64,000 nt of DNA from Ananas comosus. Its lineage: Eukaryota; Streptophyta; Magnoliopsida; Poales; Bromeliaceae. A program made the translations under genes and the position numbers. The notes under the pieces were generated by a model, which saw nothing but the letters and a program-made list of their open reading frames with translations, was not told the DNA's origin and ran no database searches. This document shows positions 1 through 12,089 of this stretch, piece by piece (position 1 is the stretch's first letter; every line of letters begins with the position of its first letter). Location of the stretch: positions 10,682,764-10,746,763 of the forward strand of contig NC_033640.1 of NCBI RefSeq assembly GCF_001540865.1, read 5' to 3'.

Positions 1-179
1 GCTCTACTCAGCATCATTCACAGAAAATAAATTGGGCTACAAAGAGTGATGCAACTGGGCCTATAAAAAACATGAGGCAACTGGGCCTCGAGGAATTTTA
101 GACAGGTGTATACATTTATTGGGCCTTATGTACACGCACGTAACGATTCTGCAGGCCCAGCAGCGACGATAGTGGGAAT
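1..179. other. Left edge, non-coding
   Basis: No gene is visible. A short phrase, gcaactgggcct, occurs twice (about 51-62 and 78-89). The stretch ends where the LTR-like sequence of the copia element begins. Confidence 0.4.
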
Positions 180-522
180 TGTTGGGAACTGGATGAATCG
201 TTCGTCATGCGCTATCAACAAAAATGCACGAAAAATAGAGAAAATCGAACGAGCGATAAAAGAAATAAATGCAGAAAGAAAAAAACAAGATTTACGCGGT
301 TCGGCAATTGCCTACGTCCACGGGGAGAGCGAGAGAAATGTATTTCACTATATGAAGAAATAGAAGTATAAACATATGCCTTATGTCTTCTCCGGATAAA
401 AACCAAGAGCTTTATGGTGAATCCCTCATTTCTCTTATTCCAACGAAAACTCCAAAAGAAATTACCTAAAAAGCTTTTCGTAAAACCGAGAAGACCAAAT
501 TAGAGAAGACCAAATTTCTCCA
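180..522 (-). repeat. 3' LTR of copia element A
   Basis: It matches 15440-15788 closely over about 330 bp, including the shared phrases ggttcggcaattgcctacgt (with small changes) and cttttcgtaaaaccgagaa. It starts TGTTGGG; the inner end is approximate because the adjoining pol sequence is truncated. Confidence 0.75.
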
Positions 523-1980
523 TCATCCTCATTAGTGAGCTCCCGTAATTTGTGATATTTGATTTCTATGTGCTTTGCCCTCCCATGGTAAACTGGATTC
601 CTGGCGAGACATATAGCACTCTGACTATCACAACCGATAATCATTTTTTCCTATATGATTCCGAGTTCACCAACCAAGCCTCTAAACCAGACAGCTTCCT
701 TAGCTGCTTCAATTGCCGCCATATACTCTGCTTCTGTAGTTGACAAGGCTACAGTGCGCTGCAACGTAGTAGACTTCCAACTGATAGGTCCGCCGCCCAG
801 CAGAAAGACGTAACCTGTAATAGACCTACGCCTGTCCAAATCACCCGTATAGTCGGAATCTACAAACCCTTTCACTTCATCATTACCAGAATTTTTTTAG
901 TAGAAAATACCTTTATCTGATGTGCCCTTCAGATACCGCAAAATCCACTTCACGGCCTCCCAATGTTGTTTTTCTGGATTCGACATATACCGACTAACAA
1001 CACTAACTGCATGTGAAAGATCAGACCTAGTGCAAATCATAGCATACATCAGGCAACCTACTGCAGTAGCATATGGTATCTTTGACATAGAAGTAATCTC
1101 CTCATCCGTCTTAGGACACATCTCTTTAGAAAGTTTGAAGTGTTGGGCTAATAGAGTCTTGATCGCCTTCGCCTATGATATATTAAATTGCTTTATAATA
1201 GCTCATATATATGTCTTCTGCGATCATAACTTACCCTGTATGCGGTCGCATCTAATCTCCATACCTAGGATTTTCCTAGCACCTTCAAGGTCCTTTATGT
1301 CAAATTCTCGGCTCAACTGATCCTTTAATTGTTGCACTTCATCTGATTTTTAGCTGCTATAAGAATATCATCTACATATAGCATAAGCAGAATAAACGAA
1401 CCATCTTCAAGCCTTCGATAGTAAACACAACTATCATATAAACTTCTACTATAACTATGCTCGATGATAAACCCGTAAAACTGCTAATACCACTGCCTCG
1501 GTGCCTGCTTCAAACCGTAGAGAGATCTTTTCAGTTTGCACATTAGATTCTCCTTCCCTGGCTGAAAAAAGTCTTGAGGTTGTTCCATATAAATTTTTTC
1601 TACTAGATCCACATGAAGAAATGCGGTTCGAACGTCAAGCTGCTGAAGCTCTAAATCAAACATAGCCACCATAGCTAGAAGCATCCTGATCGATGCGTGC
1701 TTTACCACCGGTGAGAATATCTCATTGAAAACAACTCCCTTTACTTGCGCATAGCCCTTGGCTACTAACTGCACCTTGAATTTTTCTGATTCTCCATCTG
1801 CACCCTGCTTTTTTTTGTAGATCCATTTGCAACTGATGGATCTTTTTCCTTCCGGTAATGGAATCAGATCCTACGTCTGATTCTTCTGTAGAGACTCTAT
1901 CTCTTCTGTCATAGCCACCATCTATCTGCCACTATCTCTGTCCTACATCGCCTCTTCATAGGAAGTATGATCATCTGATG
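462..1980 (-). pseudogene. Copia element A reverse transcriptase / RNase H remnant
   Basis: Fragments in two or more frames read as copia RT and RNase H. In minus-strand order they are the RT N-terminal region (1484-1774, with LVAKGYAQ, DVRTAFLH, LYGLKQAPRQWY), the catalytic YVDD motif (about 1368-1381), RT connection (897-1121) and RNase H (651-875, with DSDYTGD and TEAEYMA; 462-644, with CDSQSAICLARNP). Stops and frameshifts separate the pieces. The reading ends at ELTNEDDGE, where the LTR begins, so the usual RNase H tail is lost. Confidence 0.85.
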
Positions 1981-1983
1981 TAA

Positions 1984-3147
1984 TTAATAAGGCATAAGAC
2001 ACCACATCCTCCAACCTGTACCGTAAAGGTGAACGGATCTGTCTCCTTTCCCTCCTTTAGCGATAGAGTAGCGCTCCTTCGAAGTACTTTCAATCAGATC
2101 ACTTTGTGTACCATGATCATCTTGATAGTGAGGTTGCTCCACCTGATCATCTACACCCTCTTGCCGCTCCACCTGGATCTGCGTAGTTTTTAATTGTTCT
2201 TCATGTTAGGCCTTCTATTGATCTTTACGCGGCATAGCTTTTTCGTCAAAAACTATGTCCCTATTAATCACCTTCTTCTTGGCGATAGGGTCCTACAGCT
2301 TGTATCCTTTAATCCCTATATCATACCCAAGAAATATGCAGGGCTTGGACTTCGAGTCTAATTTTGTGCGCTGATTTTTCTAAATATGGATATAAGCAGG
2401 ACAACCAAAGACCCCCTAAGGAGGAATAATCTGCAAGTTTACCTATCCATACTTCCTTCCGTGTTTTGAGTTCGATTGTTGTGGCAGGAGATCGATTTAC
2501 AATATAGCACGCTATGTCTACTGCTTCAGCCCGGAACTCCTTTGGCAAATCTGCACATAACCTCATGGATCTGGCACATTTTAGCAGTGTCCGGTTCATC
2601 CTTTCTGCAATCCCATTCTGCTGTGCAGTTCCTGGAACAGTGTAATGACGTACAATACATTCATCCTTGCAGAATTTTTTAAACTCCCGAGAAGTGAACT
2701 CTCCACCATTGTCCGTTCAAAGAACCTTGACCTGCTTCCCAGCTTGTTTCTCCACTTTTTTCTTCCAATATCTAAACTTTATAAATGTCTCAGACTTTTC
2801 CTTCATGAAGAAGACCCAAACCTTACGGGAGAAATCATCGATAAATGTAATAAAATATCACGCACCACCTTTCGAAGTCACCGGAGCCGGTCCCCACACA
2901 TCTGCATGGATGTACTCAAGTATACTTTTACTTTTATGACTGGAGGTCCTGAAACTCAACATTTTTTATTTTCCAAATAAATAATATTTGTAGAAATTGA
3001 GTTTACAAGATTTAATACCTTTGAGCACTCCCCTTTTATGCAGTTCCAACATCCCTCTTTCACTCATGTGGGCTAGTCTCATGTGCGAGAGCTCCGTATC
3101 ATCAGCATCATGATCTTCTGAGGATGTTACCGCAACGCCTCCGATCA
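1984..3147 (-). pseudogene. Copia element A GAG-pre-integrase and integrase remnant
   Basis: The right part (2966-3147) has the GAG-pre-integrase signature LSHMRLAHMSERGMLELHKR. The piece at 2321-2599 has the integrase C-terminal phrases NRTLLKCARSMR and ACYIVNRSPATTIE. The stretch between is frameshifted. The pseudogene stops abruptly at the LTR inserted at 3153; its continuation is the protease/gag piece at 6371-7444. Confidence 0.8.
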
Positions 3148-3152
3148 CTGAC

Positions 3153-6100
3153 TGTAAGGTACCGGACTTCTAAAATTATGAAGCTACGGTGTACATTTGA
3201 TTGGAAAGCCATTTGAATGGTTCCGGTGAGGTTGTGGTGGAATGTAACATACCGGATATTAAATGTAAAAGTGAAAATAAATAAAAATAGTANTGTAAGG
3301 TACCGAACTTCTTAAATTATGAAGTTGCGGTGGGGTGTAGTATGCTGAAATTTTAATATAAAAATAAATATAAATGAAAATAGTGTGAAATACTATTTTA
3401 TTGGACTTATAGACATAAAATATAAGTCTAGAATGGCCCGTGTTGAAATCGGAGCGAAAACAGAAGATTTAGAATTTTCTGTATGAAACGGGGCAGATAA
3501 ATTAGCAGAAAACGCATAGTGTCAGAAAATTCTGAAAACTGGAGGATAAGCCAGAATTATTCTTATGAGGCTAGATTTAAAGTTTCGTATTTTTCTGACA
3601 CCCGTAGAGTGAGAAATAAAATCCGAAAGCCATCTGATAAAGATTGCAGTTCGGCACAGTTTTCGGTGACCAAATGGGGTCGAAACTGAAAGATTAAAAT
3701 TTCTTTCGTTAAGTTAAGCAAAACCAAACATAACTGTCAAATTTGAGCTCAAACGGATATTCAGAGGGCTCCGGCGAAAGATATCAGATTTCGTACTGCC
3801 TGAAGTGAATAGTGTATGCTACTATTGGGGTGTTGACTATAAGTAGAAGCTTCTAGTCTTCTTCTTCTTCACAGCCACCACCACCCCCACAACACCACAC
3901 GTTCATGGTGGTAGTGAGAGAAATCCTCACTTTCTCTCTCTAAATAACTCTCTCATCTCTCTAGATCTTTCGCCCAAATTCACGGCGTTGGCGGAGAACG
4001 AGCTTGCGAACTCGTTGGGAGTGACGGATTGAGCTTTCGTGTGCCCGTTGGAGCGGCGTGCTTCCGTCTCGGCTTTCACATTTTGGTAAACTTTTAGGAT
4101 TTGGCTTAATCCTTAACCTTAAGTGTTCTAGTAGCCTCTAATGACCATTCTTAGCATGTTGCTCCATTTAATTTGGATTATTTGGAGGTAATTGCATGTT
4201 AGGGCTCCAAAAGAGGGGTTTTACTTGTGAGGGGTTTTGATCTAAATTGATCATGTATAAACCTAATTGCTAGGTTTTCTGAAGCGTTGGCGAAGTCGGT
4301 TCGGCGATACGACGAGGCTACGTGAAGATATTAAAGAACGAAGCCGTTAAGGTACAGATTGCCGCAGCTCGTGGTGAAAGCTTCCAAAAATCACCAAATC
4401 GGAACCCTAGCCTCGTGATAGCGATAAAAGGTGGGGGGGTGTCCATCCCGAAGCAACTGGGCTTCCTTCTATGTCCGAGTTAGATTTTTGGTCATATTGC
4501 ACATATTGTTCTTATGCATTATAGGATGTATGTATAGTTGCATTTCTATTTCCTTGCATGCATGTCTAGTTGTGTAGCATTATGGACTTGACACTTAAAT
4601 CTAGAATGCATGAGGATTAGGGTTTGTGACATAAAATCTTATAGTGATAAGAAAACGGTGAACTCGGACTTGATGATGAAAACTAGTGACATGCGAACTA
4701 GTGTATAGAAAACACTATGACTTGGACGAGTAGCATGTAAACAATGATAACAACATGACGAGTGGCATTGGAACTTAGTGTAATAGAAACACTTGTGACA
4801 TTGAGCATAGGGAATAGGTGAGTTTCCCTAGTCATGGCATATTGCATGAGAACTAGTGTAATTGAGACACTATGGCATCAAACATAGGGATAGTTCAATT
4901 CCCTAATGTGAGTTGATTAGTGTGGTTGAGACACTTGACATGGACCTAGGGATAGGTGGATTTTCGAGTGTTTGTTAACCTAGTTAACAGGGTATCCTCA
5001 GTTGGCGAGGATTGGATTATACTCACAAGTCTGTTTTGAGCTTGTGGTGGTCGCTCCACACAAGCAGTGCACTCCGGAGTTATCACACGAGCTGGGTAGC
5101 TCACGAGCGGGGTAGCTCACTGGGTGGGATACGAGCGGGGTAGCTCCTCACCCATTGCCAGAGTTGTCACACGAGCGGGGTAGCTCATGAGCGGGGTAGC
5201 TCACTGGGTGGGATACGAGCGGGGTAGCTCCTCACCCATTGCCGGAGTTGTCACACGAGCGGGGTAGCTCACTGGGTGGGATACGAGCGGGGTAGCTCCT
5301 CACCCATTGGACTGGGACGTAAGTTGGGGCGAAGGGCAGGGTAGCCTTTTCCCTATGAGATTGAGCAGGGCAGCTCAATATCTATGAGATTAGAGCGGAG
5401 TAGCTCTTCATCTATTACCTTTGAGATGTAAGACGGGTGAGATAAGAGCGGGGTAGCTCCTCACCTATGAAATTTGAGATATCAGTCAGGGGTAGCTCTT
5501 CACCTCTTCACCTACTAGATTGTGGTGTGAGTACCTATGAGATTTGAGATCTTAGGCGGGGTAGCCTAGTGGATTGGGTAACGATATGAATAGTATAAGT
5601 GGATTTGCATTCATCCCCTGATTAGACATAGTATATGTTAGTGGATTGCATAACTATGTTGTATTTGTATTCATTACATTGTTGAAGCATATTATCATGA
5701 TAGTAGGCTTATTGCTAGACGATATTTCATGCATTGCTTGCATTTGACGGCACAATAGATCATAGTTGCAGTTCAATATCTATCTATCTATTTGTGCCAG
5801 CTTAGACCTAGTGGGAAGATCGGCGGAGTCGGTGGCCGAACCCACTAGGAACTATATTTATATAGTTCTCACCCCGTGTGGTTTTGGGGTATAGGTACAC
5901 GCGAGAGCGGACCGGCAGGTGATCGCGGTAAGGGCGTAGCGCCCTAGCTAGCTAGTAGAGCTTTCCTTTTGTACTAGAGTACCCTCGTGTACATAGGTAG
6001 CATGGTTGTATTTTGGAGAGTACATTGTACCTAGATGCATGTGAGTGGAATATGTATTCATTTTGGGTGATGATGAAAATGTAAATGTAATCAAAGATGT

Positions 6101-6365
6101 AAAAGTGGAATGTGATGTAATAGCTAGATGTATCTCTCTTTTTGCACTTGTATGTATACTTGTGTTACTTGCTCTTGTTGTATTGCACTCTTTGTGCTTC
6201 TCTCCTTGTTGGATCGTGTATGTATTGAATTATCCCTGGGCAAATTCTTTGTACATGATCCTGTGTTGAGCTTTGGGCGGACAGGGGAGGTGCTGTCCGT
6301 TCGGCGTCCGTCCGGCGCGCCCGAACCAGACCAAATTGGTAGCGGTCTTGCGGCAGGGCGTGACA
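3153..6365. mobile_element. Large LTR insertion (solo LTR or collapsed LTR element) inside copia A
   Basis: The insertion starts TGTAAGGTACC and ends GGGCGTGACA, the TG...CA form of an LTR. A perfect 5-bp target duplication CTGAC lies on both sides (3148-3152 and 6366-6370), interrupting the pol of element A. At about 3.2 kb and without coding capacity it looks like a solo LTR, probably of a Ty3/gypsy family (inference). A TATA-like TATAAGTA is at 3838-3845, consistent with an LTR promoter on the plus strand. The start sequence recurs at 3294 right after an N at 3293, so the full element may have been collapsed in assembly. Confidence 0.8.
5077..5309. repeat. Tandem repeat inside the LTR (three units of 66-84 bp)
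   Basis: Three consecutive units begin gagttRtcacacgag and end cccattg (starts 5077, 5161, 5244). Each holds two or three copies of the core acgagcggggtagctc. Looser copies of gcggggtagct continue to about 5570. This is an internal LTR minisatellite. Confidence 0.85.
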
Positions 6366-6370
6366 CTGAC

Positions 6371-7444
6371 TCACCGATCAGCCTATACAGATTCCCTTTT
6401 TTCTCTCCCTTCATGATGGCCATCGCATCCTTTTTTACCTTAACGACTCCACCTGAAATGCTAATAGAACAGCCAATAGAGTCAAGAGTACCAAGTTATA
6501 TAGATTTAACCTAAGATTCGGAATGTGTCTCACATCCGTCAACGTCCTTACCACACCATCAAACATCTTTATTTTTATTGTTCTGATACCGACAATCTTG
6601 CAGCTAGTGCGATTACCCATCATAACACTATTGACTTCGCAAGACTTATAAGTATCAAATAAAGACCTATATGGAGCTATGTGATAAGAAAAACCCGAAT
6701 CCAATATCCAATCATCGAGAGATTCAGAATCTGTTGTAACCGTCAAGGCGTCCTGACCGAAATCACTGGCTACGCTCGTCGTATCTGCAGAGGAATTCTG
6801 ATTTCGCAGCCAAGCCTTCCTCCTTTTGCAGTTCTTTTTCATGTGGCCATCTTTCTTGCAAAAGTAACACTTCACCTTTTTCGATTTTGACTTGAAATGG
6901 GATCTTCCTCTATCTGCATCACGTTCGCTAGATCGTCCACTTCCTCCACCTGTATCATTTATGACCAAACCTTCACTGCTTTTTTCGGTACTCGCCTGCA
7001 ACCTGATCTCTTCAGATAAAAGTGTCGATGTAACATCTTCCATCTTTAGAGTTTGCTTCCCGTACAGTATGGTGGTCACCAAGTGATTGTAGGACGACGT
7101 AAGTGATGCAAGAAAAATCAACTCATTATCGTCCTCGTCAACCTTAACATTAATGCTGAGCAAATCTGCAATAATTTTATTAAAGATGTTAAAGTGTTCC
7201 GTTATTGTCGTACCTTCCGTCATGCGTAGTTCATATAATTTTTGCTTTAGATACATCACGTTCTAGAGGCTTTTTTCATGTACAACTTCTCTAGCTTGTT
7301 CCACATGCCAGCTGTAGTTTTTTTATCCATGACGTTATACATCACCTCATCTGCTAGACACAATATAATTGTATTTACCGCTCGCAGATCAATCTCCTCC
7401 CAATCTTTGTCGCTGATCAATGTCGACTTTTTTGATTTTCGAGC
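6371..7444 (-). pseudogene. Copia element A gag / zinc knuckle / protease piece
   Basis: The minus-strand reading continues from the gag N-terminus at 15280-15402 after element B is removed. It has gag central phrases (WEEIDLRAVNTI, DEVMYNVMD), a stop near 7260, then a 274-codon open stretch (6435-7259). That stretch contains a CCHC zinc knuckle, CYFCKKDGHMKKNC (CX2CX4HX4C), and a retroviral-type protease start, WILDSGFSYHI. The usual DSGA active-site phrase is DSGF here. It ends at the LTR insertion. Confidence 0.85.
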
Positions 7445-7788
7445 TGTTGGTGCACAAGAGGAAACATGTTATTGTTGTCCTCACGAATGCAGAGTAGAAG
7501 AGAACCGCTCCAGTGTCCAGTCCTGCTCCACCTAAGGGGAAGTAGATGCAAATCCACGCCGCAAACCCTAGCCTAAGAATGGATAGGCACGTACCGTAGA
7601 TCGCGAAGAGAGAAGGAGAATATTTATTTTATATATTATTATCATGGGAGATTTAGTCTCATATATTTATAGGAATATACAATAATCCAATTAGGATTAT
7701 TATTCAATATGGGACTAAATAATTATAATTAGATTAGGATTAATATTAGGATATCCCATAAGAGAAGAATCCTCATCTAATGCCAACA
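7445..7788 (-). repeat. 3' LTR of copia element B
   Basis: Direct repeat of 14937-15279, from TGTTGGTGCAC to GCCAACA. It contains the shared phrases cctgctccacctaagggg and atcatgggagatttagtctc. Confidence 0.92.
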
Positions 7789-7802
7789 TCTCCCACTTCT
7801 CC
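7789..7802 (-). other. Polypurine tract of copia element B
   Basis: On the minus strand the 14 bases next to the 3' LTR read GGAGAAGTGGGAGA, purine-rich as expected for plus-strand priming. Confidence 0.75.
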
Positions 7803-9138
7803 AATGAGGGATATTACAGAATTGAAAATTTGGCATCATAATTATCACATCTCCCTAGACGATCTTAACCGGTGCATATAAGAAGGGATGCAGCGTGGGA
7901 CCTCTGGAGTGCCTCTCCGTCGATTCTTAAGAGAAACCATGTCAAATCTCCACCTGACCGATCATGGTACATCTACTCTGCCAGCCTAACCTGGACCCAT
8001 CAAGTAAATACTAAAACCAAAGCTCTCAACCCGAGACCACAATGGTTCATTACATGCACAATCTCTCTGACTTCTTAAGAAAACATGTTGTAATTATTTA
8101 TTTACATATATATAGATTTATTTAAAATATGTCCTTTTGTTTTACAACAATAGTTATAAGCCCGGGCTAGTCAAAGGTCAAAGTGAATGTAAATCAAGTA
8201 TAAACTGATGGATTCTTCTTATTCTGTCCATGTTAGAGAAACATATGGCTGATCGCTTTCCCAAAATACGCCCATTCGGCTAAATCATAAACATAACCAT
8301 AGGTACGTAAATCAAAGAAGCAGGTATTAGCCAACTGCTCTCTATGATGGAACAATGAGTTTTCAGGTCATGAAGGTCACCTACAAGACCGGCTATAATA
8401 TCCCATAACGACGATTCTAGGGTAATCATGTCGTTGTAGGTAGTGAGGTCCTGGGGAACGTGCAACACATCAGGTGTGTATCAAAGGTGCTCCGTAAGCC
8501 TTTTAAACAATTACAGTAAGGTAAAACACACCACACGGTTAAGTTGCAACACCTATCGGCCCCTACGAGCCACATGAGTGATATATATGTGTTAAGGTGC
8601 AATACTATCTCTCATGTCGATTCTCAATTTACTATAAGAATCTCATTCCGACCAAACCGAAATCAACTTACTAAAAGTCTATCTTGAGATGTCCAATGCC
8701 CAAGGCATTGATCTCATTCGGTTTTAGCGACCTACCAAAGGCCCTATCGTATTGGAGATTTGCCCGAAGACACAATCTCCCACTAAGATAATATGGTCGG
8801 AGCGGCTGATCGTGCGCAACGCACAAGCCTCATCCTCATCCAGCCTCTTGGGCTTAGAGGGTGGTATTGCCTGAGATAAAGCATATCTTAGCTCGCCGAC
8901 TAATTTAACATTATAAACTTGACATGGCGCTATAAAATGGCGCGGCATGTGTCATCATGTGCAATACATATAATATGGTATACCGACAAAAACACACCAC
9001 ACAAGCTGAAAGTTCGAAATTAGATTATGACATCAATGAGCACAAGTGACAAAAATACTATATATATATTTACCAGTTAGATAAAAGAACTATCAAAACT
9101 ATATTACAATCTTATAACAAACTAGGTTATCAAATCTC
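7803..9138 (-). other. 3' non-coding segment of copia element B
   Basis: About 1.3 kb between the RNase H end and the polypurine tract. Only short open frames are present (for example 8724-8948, minus), and none resembles a known retroelement protein. I see no second insertion here. Confidence 0.5.
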
Positions 9139-10646
9139 TCAAAACCGACGAAGTCCCATGGCTCTAACATGAGACGAAAAAGCATCACAGAGAATTGGCT
9201 TAGTAAGAGAGTCAGCCAACATCTCTTTAGACGGTACATGAGATATCACTACTTCTTTTCTCTCGTTTATCATGAGACGGACAAAATGGTATCTAGTATT
9301 AATATGTTTAGTTCTATCATGAAACTTAGCATCTTTAGAAAAATCAATAGCAGCAGTACTATCACAAAAGATCTTGATTGATTCTATGGCAGAGTCAAAA
9401 ATTCCAAGACTACATAAGAAACGGTGGATCCAAACTGCCTCCTTCTTTGCAGCACAGCAAGCAATATATTCCGCTTCCATCATTGATAAAGCAATTGTTT
9501 TCTGTTTCTTGCTCCTCCAAGATACAACACCACCCCTAAACAAGAACAGAGAACCTGAAGTAGATTTACGATCATCTAGGTCATTTGCCTAATTGGCATC
9601 AGTATAAGCCTTAATATGTAGATCAGATCCTCCATAACAAATCATATAATCCGAAGTGCCACGAAGATACCTCAGAATCCGCTTTACAGCATTCCAATAA
9701 CCCATTCCTTGGTTACTTTGGTATCTACTTACTAATCCTACTGCAAAAGCTATATCTGGTCGAGTATATAACATTGCATGCATGAGACTGCCAACTGCGC
9801 TAGCATAAGGTACTCGATTCATATTAGCCTTTTCTTGAGTAGAAGAAGGACACATAGCGGTTGAGAGTTTTTATCCTTTATCGATGGGAGAATCAATCGG
9901 TTTGCAATCTTGCATTTGAAAACGTTCTAAAACCCTTTTAATATAGGTCTCCTCTGAAAGACCAAGAAATTTTCTTGAGCAGTCCCGCACAATTTTCACA
10001 CTAAGAATGTAATTGGCTTCGCCCATGTCCTTCATATCAAAATTTGAGGATAACCAATCACGAGTTGCATTAATCAATTGCATGTCGTTTCCAGCAAGTA
10101 AAATATCATCAACATATAACGACAAAATCAAAAAACTTTTTGTTAGTCGCTTTACATAAACACAATGATCCTCTTCAATTATGGAAAAATTGAAAGAGAT
10201 AATGGCCAGGTGAAATTTGGTGTACCATTGTCGCGAGGATTGTTTAAGACCATAAATGGATTTTCTAAGTTTGCAAACTTTGTCCTCTTGCCTCGAACAA
10301 CAAAACCAGTAGGTTGCTTCATATAGATCTCTTCATCCAAATCACCATTTAAAAAAGCAGTTTTTACATCCATTTGAAATAATTCTAAATCTAGTCGGGC
10401 TACAAGGGATAGTATCAACCGAAGTGATGTAAATTTTACTACGGGTGAAAATGTTTCTTCATAATTTATTCCCTCTATTTGAGTGAAGACCTTTGCTACT
10501 AGCCGAGCTTTAAATTTGTCAATGGATCGATTTGCCGTTCTCTTTATTTTGTGTACCCATTTATTTGCGACTACTTTTCTTTTAGCCAGAAGGCTAACTA
10601 ACTCCCAAACTTTATTTTTGATCATAGAGTCAAGTTCCTCATGCAT
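9139..10646 (-). pseudogene. Copia element B reverse transcriptase and RNase H
   Basis: RT N-terminal part at 10179-10646 (NKWVHKIKR, KARLVAK, MDVKTAFLNGDLDEEIYM). The RT catalytic centre, LYVDDILLAGND, is at 9871-10131. The RT/RNase H connection is at 9589-9855 (MCPSSTQEKANM, YASAVGSLMHAM). RNase H is at 9139-9543 (EAEYIACCAAKKEAVW, FCDSTAAIDFSKD, ending with the copia tail MLADSLTKP). Frameshifts or stops separate these four open pieces, so the polyprotein is broken although every domain signature is still readable. Confidence 0.9.
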
Positions 10647-10655
10647 CGTAGTTAG

Positions 10656-12049
10656 TCATTTGTCAGCATTCTGTGAATCAAGTGCTTTTTTCAAAGTTGT
10701 TGGCTCATCAGCATCAATGGAAACAAAAGCTGTTGTTCTTCCTTCAATTTCAAAATATTTCTTTGCAATTCGTTGACGCTCTCCTCGTCGAATAAGTTGG
10801 AAGCTATTCGATGTATTAGTATTGCTCCCACTGGGCTCATTTACATAAATAGGAATTTCGGGATCTGAAGTCTCATGAAATTCATCAGCTTCACGATGCA
10901 CAGATCTATAAGGAAAAGAGTCTTTAAAAAACTCGACATCATGAGACTCCACCTTAGCTATCTCTCCACCACTACGTTCAAAAATAAAGACATACCCTTT
11001 AGAATGTTCTGAATAGCGAATAAAAATGCACTCCACGGCTCGAGAATCCAATTTGCTTATCAAATGGGAGGGAATTCGAACATGTCCAGAACAGCCCCAA
11101 GGGCGCATGTGTCACAAAATTGGCTTTCTCCCAGTCCATATCTCATATGGTGCTTTTGGAATAGACTTTGAGGGAACTCGATTCAAAATATCCCTCGGCA
11201 CTCGCCTTGAGTTGCATTCGGGTCATTCCAAATCAGTATTCTTGCTTGCTTGACACTTACCCACCGGAAGAAAGAACGGACTGAGATCTCTCGCATTGCA
11301 GTCAATAAGGCATCTCCCCAGAAAGATAAAGGAAGATTGGCTTGGTCCATCATTGACCTTACCATGTTAAGAAGTGTCATATTCCTCCTTTCAGCTACAC
11401 TATTTGATTGCGAAGAATAAGGCATAGTGAATTGTCTTTTAATGCCATGCTCCTCACATAAAGTTTTGAACAAAAGAGAACTATATTCACCACCCCGGTC
11501 AGTGCGAAGTATCTTAATCTTTCTAGTAAGCTGATTCTCTACTTTTAGTTTATACTTCTTAAAACAATCTAGAGCTTCCGACTTATGGGAAATAAGGTAA
11601 ACATATCCGAATCGCGAGTGATCATCGATGAAAGAGATAAAGTAATAAGCATTATTTCTAGCTCAGATATTCATTGGACCACATATGTCATAATGAATGA
11701 TATCTAGTAATCCATTTGATCTAGTAGCTTTGGGAAAGGGCTTTCTAGTAAGTTTTCCTTGAACACAAGAAATACACTTGGGAAGGTGAAGATGAGATAG
11801 CGACCCTAAGAGACCATCCCTTGCTAATCTAGTCAACTGGTCCTGACTGATGTGCCCTAATCTATTATGCCAAACGACAGAATCAATGATTCGGGCGTCA
11901 CCAGAAGAGATAGAGGAATGGAAAAAAGAAGTGCAATTAACACAGCAATCCAACTCAAGAATAAATAAACTAATTGAGAATGTTGCACGAGGCATACAAG
12001 ACGCCATGAAATTTAATAGAAGCTCTATTTTTAAAAAATCTAACATCAA
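10656..12049 (-). pseudogene. Copia element B GAG-pre-integrase and integrase
   Basis: GAG-pre-integrase with the HHCC zinc region at 11663-12049 (VVWHNRLGHIS, CISCVQGKL). The integrase C-terminal half is at 11183-11473 (SSQSNSVAERRN, FWGDALLTA). The integrase tail and linker to RT are at 10656-11108 (RPWGCSGHVRIP, SRAVECIFIRYS). Frameshifts separate the pieces. Confidence 0.88.
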
Positions 12050-12089
12050 ATGAATCAGATACTAATGCTAAAACAGAGACTAAATTTCT

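Noticed and set aside
106..363. 85-codon plus-strand ORF at the left edge
   Set aside because: It lies mostly inside the LTR of copia A, and its counterpart at 15440-15655 is the other LTR; no protein signature.
922..1320. 132-codon plus-strand ORF
   Set aside because: Antisense shadow of the copia RT/RNase H reading frame.
5077..5309. Regularly spaced repeats considered as a CRISPR-like array
   Set aside because: Eukaryotic LTR context; units are contiguous tandem copies without unique spacers.
8724..8948. 74-codon minus ORF in the 3' segment of copia B, considered as an extra (envelope-like) gene
   Set aside because: Too short, no signal or membrane segments and no family resemblance; treated as non-coding.
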